Of a stretch of DNA of 64,000 nt, positions 33,869 to 45,766 are shown in pieces (the first letter of the stretch is position 1; every line of letters starts with the position of its first letter). The notes beneath the pieces are model-generated. The model was not told where the DNA came from. It saw only the letters and a list, made by a program, of their open reading frames with translations, and did not search any database. The position numbers and the translations under genes were made by a program. The stretch comes from Nelumbo lutea. Taxonomy: Eukaryota > Streptophyta > Magnoliopsida > Proteales > Nelumbonaceae. The stretch spans positions 70,366,401 to 70,430,400 of the forward strand of contig JAKGHH010000001.1 in assembly GCA_022828595.1 (NCBI GenBank). The letters are read 5' to 3'.

Positions 33869-34162
33869 TAAGGAGTGTTATTTGAAAAATAAGTGTTTGT
33901 TCTAATAATAGCTTATGAACGTTTGGTAAAAAAGCACTTATTTTAAATAGGGGTAGTATAGTTATTTTCAAAATGACATGGTGGGCCAAGATAGGCCAAG
34001 AAAGAAATAAACACTTAAAAATAAGCCCAAAATTCGGATAGAATAAGCACTTATTTTGGACTTATTTCCCAAACATAAATAAGTTCTTATTGGTGTGGTC
34101 CCGGCCCAATATAAGTGCTTATTCAAATAAGCGCTTATTTTTAAACACTTTTAAACACCTTA
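33869..34162. mobile_element. MITE rich in AATAAGCACTTATT palindromes
   Basis: Left end TAAGGAGTGTTATTTGAAAA and the inverse of the right end TAAGGTGTTTAAAAGTGTTT are similar. The element contains several palindromic AATAAG-Y-R-CTTATT boxes (around 33884, 33948, 34048, 34110 and 34129), so it folds back at many points. TAA on the left and TTA on the right are compatible with, but do not prove, a TWA duplication. Confidence 0.5.
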
Positions 34163-34412
34163 GATTATGTTTTTAATTATTTTATTCCTTCCCTTGGATT
34201 TGATTTCAGTAAAAAAAAATTCAGGGAAAAGATAACATGTTTTATATATATAGTGTTCAAACAATTTAATCTTTGTGTGTGTATATATATATAATAATAA
34301 TAAAAAAGGAATGGTTTCTTTTCCAATTAAGGCATATCTTATCTTAATAATAAAGTTAAGTCAAGAAAACCCGTTGACATTAAGGAATTTTCAAAGTTAT
34401 TTTGACAAACCA
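34163..34412. other. Noncoding AT-rich stretch
   Basis: Contains a short (TG)n(TA)n(ATA)n microsatellite near 34275-34303 and no gene. Confidence 0.4.
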
Positions 34413-34421
34413 TATTGTTTA

Positions 34422-34981
34422 GGGAAAATTCCCAATCAATACTCTATACTTTGGCTTAAGTGGCAATTTAGTTCCCAAACTTTAAAATGCGACAATTCAA
34501 TACCCAAGGTTTCAAAACGTGACAATATCTACTACCTACCATTAACCAATCCGTTAGTTAGCTGTTGAGTGACATTTGAAAAGACAAAAACGTTCTTCGC
34601 GAGTGCCATCTAATTCTCTTTATCAACCATTCAAACATTGACAAAAAATGAACAGTCCCAAATCCAAGCCTCTTCTATTCAAAAAAGTTGGTGATTGTTT
34701 AGAAGAAACTAGAATTTGGGACAATTCATTTTTTGTCAATGTTTGGATGGTTGATAAAAAGAGTTAGATGCAACTCGAAGGGTATTTTTGTCTTTTCAAA
34801 TGTCACTTAACAGATGATTAATGGACTAGTTAACGACAGGTATTGGAATGTCACATTTAGAAAGTTCAGGTACTAAAATGTGACATTATGAAAATTCGAG
34901 TACTAAATTGCCAAATTTTAAAGTTCATGAACCAAATTGTCACTCAAGCCAAAGTACATGGTACTAATCGGGTATTTTCCC
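34422..34981. mobile_element. Mutator-like foldback element, 560 bp
   Basis: GGGAAAATTCCCAATCA at the left is matched in inverse by the right end (GGGAAAATACCCGATTAG). Both arms share the phrase order of the 303-2320 element (tactctatactttggct, gtggcaatttagt, aaactttaaaatgcgaca). The arms extend almost to the centre, where 'gacaaaaaatgaacagtccca' is matched by 'gggacaattcattttttgtc'. Possible 9-bp duplication TATTGTTTA / TATTATATA (7 of 9). It is a deletion derivative of the same Mutator-like family. Confidence 0.78.
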
Positions 34982-34990
34982 TATTATATA

Positions 34991-36700
34991 TTTAGTATTA
35001 TAAAAATTAAAACCTCTGATCATTGCATTGCTGCTTCCATGAAGCATGAAAAAAATTGATCTTTTAATATATCTTCTATGATCTTAGATATTGCCAAATA
35101 TAATGAGATGTGTGTTGATTATTTGATACTATATCAAGCAAAACAACCTTTATATAATCCCACTGAGGCTCTACAAGCATTTCTTCATTCATCATTTCCA
35201 TTAAATACCATTAACCCGGAGGAAAGTTTAATAAATATACATAAAGAAAGCTAGTCGCAAATTCTAGGAAAATCTAGATAACTCTCAAGTAAACAGTTGC
35301 CTACATATACCTGTTTTGTTCTTCTCTTCCCAATTTCAGTTTCAAGTTCCAAATACCCATTATAACTAATTAAGAAAAAAAAAAAGAAAAAGAAACTTGG
35401 GCTCTATTTATTTGAATTGCAAATTTGAATCGGGTAAAAATTTGTATATGTTAATTTGTAACTATCATTTGCACTTTCACATGATGCAAAATTTACACAT
35501 TTGTCTTATTGAGAAATAAAATTGATGTGAAAAAACCTACTACTTCCTACTTTAATGTCCGCTCATATATATATATAAAGTGGGGATACCATATCATTTT
35601 ATTTCCTATTTCACTCTCCCAACAAACAACCTTTTTCCTCTTCCATTCTCTTTCAAAAAAAGTGGGGATTATTATATCACTCTACTTCCAATTTTACTCC
35701 TTTCAATCCACAAACAAACAAAACAGTCACTCCAAACTAGAATTTATACTCACCCCAAACTCTCAATACATTTGTATCAGTCCAAATTTTCATTTGCACT
35801 GCAAACAAAATGGCGCATTAATTAAACAAATTAAATCAATAAAAGAGTACCCACCAAGAGACCTGAGCGACCCCATTGGAGTACGTAGACGGTTCAAGTT
35901 CCATTAATTCTACATGCCTTTAGTAGGTAGGTTGGATTTCAAAATGGTCCAGTAGTTGCACTAAAAACGTCAATAAAAGAGCATTCGATTATTTGTTTCT
36001 TAATATATAAATCCGGTTTAATTAACAAGTCCGGCCGTGTCAACATTTTTGGATTAGACCGGAGTGGCCCATGCATGGACCAGAAGACTGAAACCGATGC
36101 ATTGCTCATCAGATCGAATAAGCCGGTGACCCCTGAATGCCGTTAATGACCGTTGAACAAAGTTGTTGGAGAAAAGAAACACCACGACCTTCTGAATGCT
36201 CTAGGGACAAGTCAAGAATCTTGGCTAGAAAAGCGACATCCTCGTCAGTCAATTACCCTCCTCTAGGCTCTGTCTCTATGGCCGAAGGGACGGGACATGA
36301 CTAGTGGGTCCCACCAGAGTTGCTTTGAGATGAGCTGGCCTGGCCGAATCCGAGAACGCTTTTGCTCTCACTTTTTCGGGTCCCACAAGCCAACGATTAG
36401 AGCTGTTGACCATCCATCAGGCATCTAATTTAATAACCTCAGTACCTTACCCACCGAAACCCTAGTTTAATTTGCATCAGTGCATGACGTCAGATGAATA
36501 GAACAAGGCTGTGAACTTGCCACGTGGAAATCAAATTGAATCCCTTTTGCCAACATGTTATTAGGTCGAGATAAAGAAGCATGGCCACATTTTTATATGT
36601 CTATGTTACGGTCCCTTTAATTTGGTAAAGTATTATTTTGGTATTTGATTATAATATCTCCACCGTCAGTTGTGGATGATTGAAGGGAGGAATGGTTTGC
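34991..36700. other. Noncoding stretch
   Basis: About 35400-35830 may be a decayed MITE: it opens GGGCTCTATTTATTTGAATTGC and ends near CATTTGCACTGCAAAC, but pairing is weak. The 132-codon frame across it is low-complexity. A GCCACGTGG G-box lies near 36518. No gene. Confidence 0.35.
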
Positions 36701-36709
36701 GACTTCTTA

Positions 36710-37475
36710 GGCCCTGTTTGAAAATGTTCATCCTTGTTTCTGTTCCAAAGGAAATTCCTCTTTGAAAACAGGAATTCTGTTTCTAGTTCTTAGGAAGTAA
36801 TTCAAATGTTGGCCTGTTCGGCAATCTATTGCATAGGAACAATTTTTTTTTTTTTTTTTACACAAACAGAAACAAAACAAAGAAGGGCAGTGAATAATGG
36901 TGTTAGGACTTAAACACAGAGAAGGGCAGAAGATGAAGGAGCTTGATGAATGATAGCGACTGATGGTGGGTTGCCGGAGATGAAGCACGGCCAAGGGGTG
37001 AGAACAACAGCTCGTCAATTGAGGACGAGGAGTAGGAAGATATCGATTCGAGTTTTATTGGGGTTAAGGCTGAATTTGGAAGAAATACAAATGCAAATAC
37101 GTAGAATGCAAATATACATATTTGTATTTGTACTGCAAAGCGGTGAAAATGGTGGTTTGTTGATGTAGTATATGAATAGGAAGACGTTTGTCGAATTTAG
37201 TTAGGGCTTGAAAACATCCCAATTTCTAATTTGATGCAAAATTACTCTAATACACCTCTTAACACATGAAAGAGGTGCACACGTGTTCGCTATTTTAAAA
37301 CCAACAAACTGGAACAGCATGTTCTCGTTGAGAAATGAGAAGTATCAAATTTGTTATTTTCTTGAGAACATGATTTTGGAGCATTGTTCTTGTTCTTGTT
37401 TGGGCTATTTCTTATGTTTTTCTCTTCCCAAACCTATTTATGTTCCGTAGCCGTAAAATGTTTTCAAACAGAGCC
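36710..37475. mobile_element. PIF/Harbinger-type element, 766 bp
   Basis: The left terminus GGCCCTGTTTGAAAA and the inverse of the right terminus GGCTCTGTTTGAAAA differ at one of 15 bases. TTA flanks both sides (36707-36709, 37476-37478), the duplication expected for PIF/Harbinger. Subterminal regions carry ggaattc and gaacaag motifs in both orientations. The central part (about 36850-37170) is not AT-rich like typical MITEs and includes an oligo-T run, but no transposase domain is recognisable. Non-autonomous. Confidence 0.8.
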
Positions 37476-37478
37476 TTA

Positions 37479-38632
37479 TTGTCTTCTCCGTTGCCCGCCA
37501 TGCCATTGGACTGGGAAGTAATGTCAGTGCACTTGTGCTGAAACTTTCAGCAAATAATTAGAGTGCATCTTAAAGGTGTCAACATATTCTTTATGATTTT
37601 ATCATGCAACACTGAGACTGCTTTTATCTGGTTAAACCTAATCACTAACTTTAGGGGACAAACTAGAGATGAGTTATTGGAGCCTAATCACCATCCCTAC
37701 CCTTTTCTTGTCTGACCTAGGTAATTTATATTAGGATAAGCCTCTATCTCTAAAGCAGGGTTGCTTTTGAAGAGATGAGCTATAATGTTCTTTAGTTGTG
37801 GGCCTTTTTTAACTATTTTCTAAGCAAAGACGCCATGACTAATCCATGAGCAAGGTACCCTTTAATTGGTTATGATAGTATCCATGCAAACCCCATTTTC
37901 ATATACATCTCCTAGGCCAATGACAGCCCTTAATTTTAAAGAATGGCTTTTCTCCTTTTGACATGTGGCAAGAGCTTCTTATGTTTAGAACTTAAATTAG
38001 TCAGTAGTGACATGGGTGAGGCAATCTACAATGGGGCGGCTCTGCTCTGTTCACAGAAGACAAAAATGGAATTCAATGTGCATTCCAATGTAATTAGTGG
38101 GACCACCTTCCATCCAGATTGCCCACTAGAAAGAGCACTTGTAAGTTGGACCAGTGTTTAGATTATAAAAAATGGTTACACAGTAATGTTTTATTTAAAG
38201 AGTTAATTAACTACATGTTATATAATCTTCCAAGTTCTAACTTCCAATTAGAGAGTTTCATTCAATTAAGGGTGGCGACTTGGGCACACCCAATTCTTTA
38301 TAAACACCCCTAATTGAAAGTCAACACAAATGTGCTTTCATATATGTATTAAAATATATTTCTTAATTTGTGTCTTTTACAGTTAATTGGATGGGCTTAG
38401 TTTATCAAAATTAGGTTGTTCTCCAGTAGCCACCCAAAAATATATAAAATTATAAATTGTCATTTGCTTGTGGAGTGGCTTGGATGTATGAATGTTTACA
38501 TTAAATGGCACAAATAGAATTCAAACTTCAAATTCAATAAATATTCATTGAATTTCACTGTATTTGTGTTCTACTGACTAAAGCAAGGTAGAAATTATTA
38601 TACATATCTTTCTCTGATTGATATATTACAAT
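37479..38632. other. Noncoding stretch
   Basis: No supported gene. A lone AGGGTGGCGACTTGGG phrase near 38269, with ACACCCCTAATT at about 38304, looks like a tiny hAT-type remnant. Confidence 0.4.
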
Positions 38633-39018
38633 TAGGGGTGTCAATGAATCGATTTTGGCAAAATCAATTTGGATGGATTGGACAGATTAATAAGACATAA
38701 TGAATTTGACCAATTCAGACTTATTGGTCCAAAGTATTTATTGAATTGGACTGGACCTGGTCCATCTGTTTTGGAATTATATTGGATTGGGTCGGATTGA
38801 ATTAATATCCGGCCCACTAATAGAAGATAAGAATATAGGTATCAATGAACCAATCTAAATTAAAACCAATTTACATAGATTGGATGATCCAGACATTGAA
38901 TAGGACTGATCCAAAATGGTCCAGAATACTCATCAGATTGGATTTAACCCAGTCCATTTATAATAGACTTATTGGACTGGATCGAATTGGACTAAATCTG
39001 GTCCAATTGACACCCCTA
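38633..39018. mobile_element. hAT-like MITE, TAGGGGTGTCAAT-type TIR (copy 2)
   Basis: The left terminus TAGGGGTGTCAATGAA is the inverse of the right terminus ATTGACACCCCTA. The interior has the same ggattggac / gtccaatt alternation as the copy at 25421-25830. The flanks do not show a clear 8-bp duplication. Confidence 0.7.
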
Positions 39019-39474
39019 ATTTATAACCCCATGGTCATTTATTGACCAAAACTGACCAAATGTAGAATAAGATTGTTCTTATAGGTCTGAAACTATATTT
39101 ATTTTTTAACTCTTTATGAAGATTAAGAGGAGTATTTCTTAGCCTTGACGTACACCCATGCAATTCATAGAAATAAATAGAAATTTCGTTAGGTTTACGT
39201 TGGTAAAATTGGTTTCTTTTTGGTAAAAGCATCAGGTAACACGATAAAAGAAAACAGAGACAACAAACAACAGAAAACAAGAAACCAGAAAGAAAACCAA
39301 CTAAAACTAAGAACAAGATAAGCTGCCATGAGAGGTTGAGAGTTTATGTATTTAGGGGGCCAGTCCATTTAATTTACCAAGGTTTTTAAAAACGAACCGG
39401 AAACAGGTTTTTAGTTAAGCGGTTCAACCATTTGGGTCAAACAGTTTGACCTATGATGTCATAAATAAATTAAA

Positions 39475-40250
39475 AACAAAAAATATTTATAAATAATAAA
39501 ACAGAAAATTAAATAAAAACAGAAAATAAAACTATCTAAATACAAAAATAATGCAATACAAAACACGTAGAAAATATAAAAATAAAATACAGAAAAATTC
39601 TAAAAAATACAGAAAAATAAAACTATCTAAATAAAAAATAACAAAGCACATAACAAACAGAAAATACAAAAAAGTGCAGAAACATTTTAAAAAATACAGA
39701 AAAAACACCAAAAAATACAGAAAAAATAAAGATAAATTATGATGTATTTAGTCATACTCATACATGTGCAGAAAAGACAAAAAAAATCCAAAAAACTACA
39801 TAAAAACACAAAAAAAGTAAAAAAAAAAAATAGAAAAAACACAGAAAATTGCAAATAAATACAGAAAATAGTGAAAAAATACAAAAAAAAAACAGAAAAT
39901 TGCAGATAAATAGAGAAAAAACAAGAAAATAAATTTAAAAAGTGAAAATAAATAGAGAAAAGTACAGAAAAGTGCAAATAAATACAGAAAGAAAAACATA
40001 AAAATAAAACAGAAACATGCAAATAAATACAGAAAAACACTAAAATTTTTCAGGTAAAAACAAAAAAATAAAATAGAAAGGTGCAAATAAATATGGAAAA
40101 AATACTGAAACAAAAACAAAAAAATAAAACAAAAAAGTGCAAATAAATACAGAAAAAATATAGAAAAATAAAATAGAAATTTGCAAATAAATACAAAAAA
40201 AATACTAATAAGATACAAAGAAAAACAGAAAAATAAAGCAGAAAAGATTG
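39475..40250. repeat. A-rich low-complexity tract in the hAT element
   Basis: About 775 bp of variants of 'aaataaatacagaaaaataaaac'. On the minus strand this gives long Phe/Tyr/Leu-rich frames that are not genes. The periodicity is irregular (about 20-45 bp). It lies between the element's left end and the 3' end of the transposase gene. Confidence 0.8.
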
Positions 40251-40912
40251 AGTTGATATAAACTTAGAGTTCATTAAACTTATAATGTTTTTCTAAAGTT
40301 CAAACATTTTGCTTATCTAGTTCATATAAACATAGAGTTCACTAAACTTCAATGTTTGTCATACTTTAGAAAAGGAGGAAAAAACTCAATTACCTTTGAG
40401 CTTTTTGAAGATCAAACTTCTCTAATTCTCTACTCCTTGGTTATCGCTTTTATTCATAGCATATGGCCATATGCAATCAGCTATACATCAGAAATTGCAA
40501 CTCAATAAATTTGTACATAACAAAAGTAAAACTAAATAAAAGCAAGACTTGCTTTATAAATGTCCTTACCTATACAAATGGAAATGAACCCCTTTATATG
40601 GTCAAGCCTCTCAGAGTTTCCTCTGGACTTCCTATTCAAAAACACTAAGAAGACAAGAAAAGAAAATTTACAAAAGATTCTATACATATTGCCATAATAT
40701 CATGCGTTTTTAATTCATCAAACATAATACTTAAATACTCAAAAATAAAAAGATCACAATCACAAGTAATAAAAAGATCACAAACCAAGTTCAACAAGTA
40801 TTAAACACAAATCAAAACTTCAAGTTCAACATAGAGTTCAGTTCACTAATCTAATCATCCAAATTCTCAAGATATGTTGGCCCCATTTCTAAATGGTACC
40901 AACTACCAACCA

Positions 40913-43406
40913 AAGCCAGGTAGTATTTCACCATCATCTTCATCTTTAGGAAGTTGTATTTCATCTGCATCTCCAAGTTTGGTCTTGGCTACATTTTCCT
41001 CCATGATTCCCCATTGTTCAATGAAAAATTCATCATCACCATGTAAAAAACGAAAACAGAAAATTAGAACTCAAAAAATAGCCAAAATAATCAAGTATAG
41101 AAATGCCATTTGAGATAATATCGATGATAGTTACCATCAGTCCTAACTCTTTTTCTTGATGGTGATTCCATTATTGGAAATGTTGTCTTATCAACTTTAA
41201 ACATATCATCATTCTCATAACCATCAAGTAATGGAGGATCCTCATCATCGTGCATTATCCATTCTTCCACAGCATTAGCATGTTCATGCCCAATTTATTT
41301 CTCCTACAAAGCAATAAATGATACATTAGATGCAATAAAAACATAAAAAATAAGCAATCATGAAATATGAAACACTTACCCATCCATCACATGTAGGTTG
41401 TAATGAACATATACTAGGTCATTGAGCCTCTGGTGCTCCACCTTGTTCCTTCTCTTCATGTGTATATGTTCAAAAACACTCTAATTGTGTTCACATTCAG
41501 ATGGACTACACGACTGGCAAAGGATCCATACAACAATCCTTTTCAAATTTGGAGTGTCACAACCAAATCTCGACCACCATTCACCTATATGCAATGAAAT
41601 AGAGTGGATATAATTTATAAAATAAAATTGAAATAATAAACATATTATAAGAAAAAAAATAGTTATTACTTGGAGACATTGACTTAAATGTCTTCACTCA
41701 GAAATGTCTTCCAAAATTACCATGATAACTTTCAAAAATAATAAGCTCTTTGTTCAGCTTTATCTCTACATCATCTGATTTGATTGCTAGCTAACTTTTC
41801 AATGACATAAAAAACTGTAGACATAATGGTCGGGGATTTAACTTTTGATTTTGGGTCATATTGGAAGGCCGAGTTAAAATAATACCCTACAAGATGAAAC
41901 TTCTAACCCATTTGTCTATTCCATCTTCTATCAATAATCTCCATGATTGGGCCATATTCAGGTTTCTTATAATTAAATTACTTTTTCAAAGATTCCTTTG
42001 CCTTCAACATAGCATGATACATATACCTCATTGTAGGCCTAAACTCAGAATCTACAAGTCTCAATGCCCTAATAAGAGGTGATGTGAAACCCACAATCAT
42101 TTTGCATTGTGCCCAAAATTCAGAATCCAAAACTATTTTTACTATTTCCTTCCCCTTTGCATCTTTGGCATACCTAGAGTCAATAAATTCAAAATGCTAT
42201 CAAATGTAATGAAATTAGTTGCAAAACGAGTGGCTCTAGAACGTATTATCTCAATCCAACTAGGTCTCTTCCTTAGCATTGAGAGTACAAAAATATGATT
42301 GTAGAAAAATTTGGTAATTTTAGATACACGTTGAACCACATTTGCAATATAATCTGTTTCCCCAATTTTCTTTAACATCAAGTTTAGACAATGTGCTGCA
42401 CAAGGTGACCAATATATCCGTGGAAACTTTGCTTCCAACAATCTTCCTACAGCTACATAATTTGCAGCATTGTCAGTGACCACCTGAACAACATTTTTTT
42501 ATTTTACCCAATCAATAACTTCCTTAACCAAAAGAAATAAATTCTTTCCACTCTTAATTGTTTTAGAAGCATCTACAGACTTCACAAATGTAATTCCTAT
42601 AGGACAATAGGCTAAAAAAATTAATCAATGTTTGGCTACGTGTATCTGTCCAACCATCAGACATTATAATGCAACCATATGTAGTCCAATCCTTACGGAG
42701 TTTATCAATTGACATTTGTACCTTTTGAACTAAATCCATCAACAAACCAGTCCCACAATTATGATATGAAGGAGCTTTGTACCCTGAACCAATAGTAGCA
42801 AATGCATCCAACATAGGCTGAAAATATCTTGAACGCAAAACATTCAAGGGAATACAAGCATCACACAATCATTTCATAACAGCACGACCCACATGATTAA
42901 TTGTTCCATTAGATGTCAATACACTCTTAATACAAGGTTGTGCACCTGGAGTGGTCCGTGGAGCAAAATGGCTAGTTATTAGCCCTAGAAATGCTTTCCC
43001 CTTTCCCGATGATGTAGTTGGTTTTTTCCCTAATCTCAACATCATCATCATTATCATTCCTTCCACACTGTGTTCTCGTGTCAAAAAAATTCATTGGTTG
43101 CTTTTCACTTCCTTTTCTTTCATTGATTTCATTCAATGATTGCTCTATTTTGTATTTTACATCATAGGGTACTTTACGACAAATTGAAATATCACATTTT
43201 CTTTGGGCAAGATGTTTATTAATCCCTCCTTTAAAAGTCTTTTGACAATAAAGACATATCATTGGCTTTGATCCATTAAGAGGGTCAACCTTAAGGGAAA
43301 CATGCTCCCAAGCATAATCTGTTTTTGCCCTAACATTTGATGAAATTGACTCTTGTGATGGAGTTGGATCAGATGTATTAGTATTTGGACTTTAGGATTC
43401 CATCAT
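40913..43406 (-). pseudogene. hAT transposase pseudogene (BED, DUF659, dimerisation)
   Basis: Reading down the minus strand: the start region MMES is followed by a stop (TAA, 43391-43393), then DYAWEHVSLKVDP and MICLYCQKTFKGGINKHLAQ, a BED zinc finger. A frameshift near 43000 leads to DUF659 (IIMSDGWTDTRSQTLINF). Next come TDNAANYVAVGRLLE and WSPCAAHCLNLML (RNase H-like core) and, near 41400-41580, WWSRFGCDTPNLKRIVVWIL plus FEHIHMKRRNKVEHQRLNDL, the C-terminal dimerisation domain. A GTAAGT site follows that exon. Later exons appear to end in IEQWGIMEENVAKT and LPGFGW with a stop at 40913-40915. Further lesions: TGA at 42869-42871, TAA at 42499-42501, TAG at 41481-41483. Exon limits are approximate. 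It once catalysed cut-and-paste transposition in the nucleus; it cannot now. Confidence 0.85.
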
Positions 43407-43609
43407 TTTAATTCAACCAAAGAAACCCAACTCAAAAATAAATCCCTTCATACAAACACAAAATATAAAATTTAGATTTTAGAATAGCACATTAGTTGAC
43501 TAAAAGAACCAACCAAAATGTAAAATCACTCCATACAAGTACATTCATTTATTAATAATAAATTAATAATGCAAAAAATCAAGAATCTATTTTCATGAAT
43601 CATGATAAA

Positions 43610-43896
43610 TTGCATATGAAAATCAATCATGATGGTTTTGGTTTATAGGTGCAATCCTTACGGATTGCATATGAAAACCAATATGATGATTTGCATATGA
43701 AAACCAATATGATAATTTTTATCATATTGAGTTTTCCTATAAAAATTAAGCAATTTTCATGAATCATGATAATCTGCATATGAAAATCAATCATGACGGT
43801 GTTATTTTACCATATTGAGTTTTCCATTAAAAATTAAGCAAAAATTTAAACAATTTTCATGAATCATGATAATTTGCATATGAAAACCAATATGAT
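43610..43896. repeat. Five TTGCATATGAAAA-type motifs in the hAT subterminal region
   Basis: The unit TTGCATATGAAAAYCAAT followed by atgat recurs at about 43610, 43665, 43691, 43775 and 43874, often with 'caattttcatgaatcatgata' in front. It lies on the 5' side of the transposase gene. Multiple short subterminal repeats serve as transposase binding sites in hAT elements such as Ac; that role here is inference. Confidence 0.65.
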
Positions 43897-44879
43897 TTTA
43901 TCATATAAAATCCAAAAAAAAAAAGAGATTTTATCATTCTTTGACATCATCTGATCATCATCATCATTCACATAGCAAATAAGCAAGGAATTGAAAAAAA
44001 AATTATAAAGAAAAAGTAATTAAGCCAATGTGAATATGTGAATCTCTGTAATTAATTAAGCAAAGAATTTAGAAAAAAAATTCAAAGAAGTAAGCATTTT
44101 ATACCTTTAAGTCCTTCATAGTTTCACTACCGGTAATGGTGGTGTGATGGTGTTAAACTCACAAAAATCGCTGCTAGTGAGCTCAAGTTTGGTCGCAGGT
44201 GATTGCCGCTGCAAGTGCTATTGCAACTGTTACCCGCTAGAAACCCCCACCCGCTGCTGCAAAATCGCTGGACTGTTACTGCTGCAACTATTACTGCAAG
44301 ATATGCTGCAAAATCAACGTTGGCCACCGTAGATGAAGCTCACCGCCGTCGCCAGTCGCCGTGTATCAGCGTCAGTCAGTGTGTCACCTTCAGACGCCAT
44401 AGGTCGTGGCCGCCACATGTGGTTGATTGGGTGTGAGGGTTGAGAGGAGGGAAGGGTTAGAACAAAAATGGGTGTCATTCTAACCCTAAACATTCGTAAA
44501 AGGTGGGATCAAGGATGTGGGGGTCATTTTATTTTTTGTTTTTCTTATTTTATTTAAATCAACAAAAATAAAAATGATAACTCGCGAACCGTTGCCTGAG
44601 TCAAACGGTTTAGCGGTTCGACCGCCTAAGTCAGTGGTTTTCTAACTTTTTCAACGGATTTTAAGGACTTACCGATTTATAGTATAACCAAACTTGGGGG
44701 CTGAATGGTTATCGGTTTTTCGGTCTAACCGTCTGATCCGATCCATTTTTAAAAACCATGGGTTCAATTTCTAGTCTGCCCTTTATTTAGATTGGGTCAG
44801 CCCCAATATAAGATCTTCTTTGGTCCAATAAGCAAATAAAAACAAACATTATTTTGTAATCAGTAAAATAATTACTATG

Positions 44880-45683
44880 TGACAAAATCAAGTAAAACCA
44901 ACACAACACGTTGCAGAATGGTCAGTGATGGAGGAAGATTTGGCCTGATCTCGTAATCACTCAACACGTGGCAAAGGTAACAGCTCGGCACAACAGCACG
45001 CCCAAGGCGCAAACTCTGAAAGGAGGAACCAACGGTCCGAACTCCCCGCAAGGAGCCCAAACTCTCTCCTTGAGCCTTCCGAACACAAAGGGCAATAACC
45101 CGAATTGGCCTGCCCCATGGCAGTTGGGACACACCTCTATTCGAACTCAAGACTTCACCTCGCTCACCACTCCAGCACTTCGCCTCCAGGACGCCAAACT
45201 GAACAAACGTACCATGCCTGACACCAAGGAAGTTCGTATCCAGGCGCGGCGCACCTAACTGACTTGGGATTTGACGCTTGACAGTCACACTTCAAACGAC
45301 CACCTGCCACCTCCACCTGCCACCGCCATCTCCAGTTACAAAGACGGCTCCGACAAGGAGCAGTGGCGGTTCTATCCCTGCAGAGGGGATGACACCCGAA
45401 CTGGTAGAAGCACAGAAGTAATCATACCCGACTTGACAGAAGCCTTGGAGTGAGTGCGTGAAGTGGTTATAAAAGGCTCCCTACCCCTCAAGAACAAGGT
45501 ATGTGAACTTTGCGCCATCTGGTTTTATCTTGCCTTTGAGAGAATACTAACTTGAGCTTCGGAGCAATCTCATCGGGTTCCCCCCCCCGAAGTTCCCTCA
45601 TCTTCTCCGTTTCAGGTTCCCTGTAGCTTCGTTCAGAGGCAAGGCCGTCGACAGCTAGGATCGGTCGGATTGCGCACCATCAA
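44880..45683 (+). repeat. 5' LTR of the Tat-type gypsy element (left edge uncertain)
   Basis: GC-richer DNA starts soon after the hAT terminus. It contains a TATA box (TATAAAAG, 45468-45475) about 215 bp before its end and finishes just before the primer-binding site at 45685. The left edge is not fixed because no second LTR survives in the window for comparison. Frames inside are not genes. Confidence 0.55.
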
Positions 45684-45684
45684 T

Positions 45685-45702
45685 TGGCACCGTCTGAGGG
45701 AA
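45685..45702 (+). other. Primer-binding site of the gypsy element
   Basis: TGGCACCGTCTGAGGGAA two bases after the presumed LTR end. It is a variant of the TGGCGCCGTCTG-type primer site common in Tat-lineage gypsy elements. Confidence 0.65.
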
Positions 45703-45766
45703 CGTTTCTAAAAGCCTCCCTCTAAAACTCTTATAACCTCCTCTTCTTCCAAAAACTCCAACACCC

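Larger units (their letters stand above)
39378..44760 (-). mobile_element. 5.4-kb hAT element with decayed transposase
   Basis: The left terminus CAAGGTTTTTAAAAACGAAC is paired with the inverse of the right terminus CATGGTTTTTAAAAATGGAT. Inside, both ends carry 'cggttcaacc / gcggttcgacc' and 'gtcaaacggttt' phrases. A BED-zinc-finger hAT transposase gene lies between them on the minus strand. No 8-bp target duplication could be recognised, so the insertion is old or one end is shifted. The small elements at 2825, 5823 and 1-32 share the termini and may be its non-autonomous relatives. Confidence 0.82.

Noticed and set aside
35509..35907. 132-codon + frame
   Set aside because: Low-complexity Ser/Phe/Ile content in AT-rich, MITE-like DNA with no recognisable domain.
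39687..40274. Three overlapping minus-strand frames rich in Phe, Tyr, Leu and Ile (74-140 codons) that look like membrane proteins
   Set aside because: They are the reverse reading of an A-rich low-complexity tract inside the hAT element. All phases are open because stop codons are rare in it.
44875..45453. GC-rich frames of 60-137 codons on both strands
   Set aside because: They lie in the gypsy LTR upstream of its TATA box and primer site. GC richness alone keeps them open.
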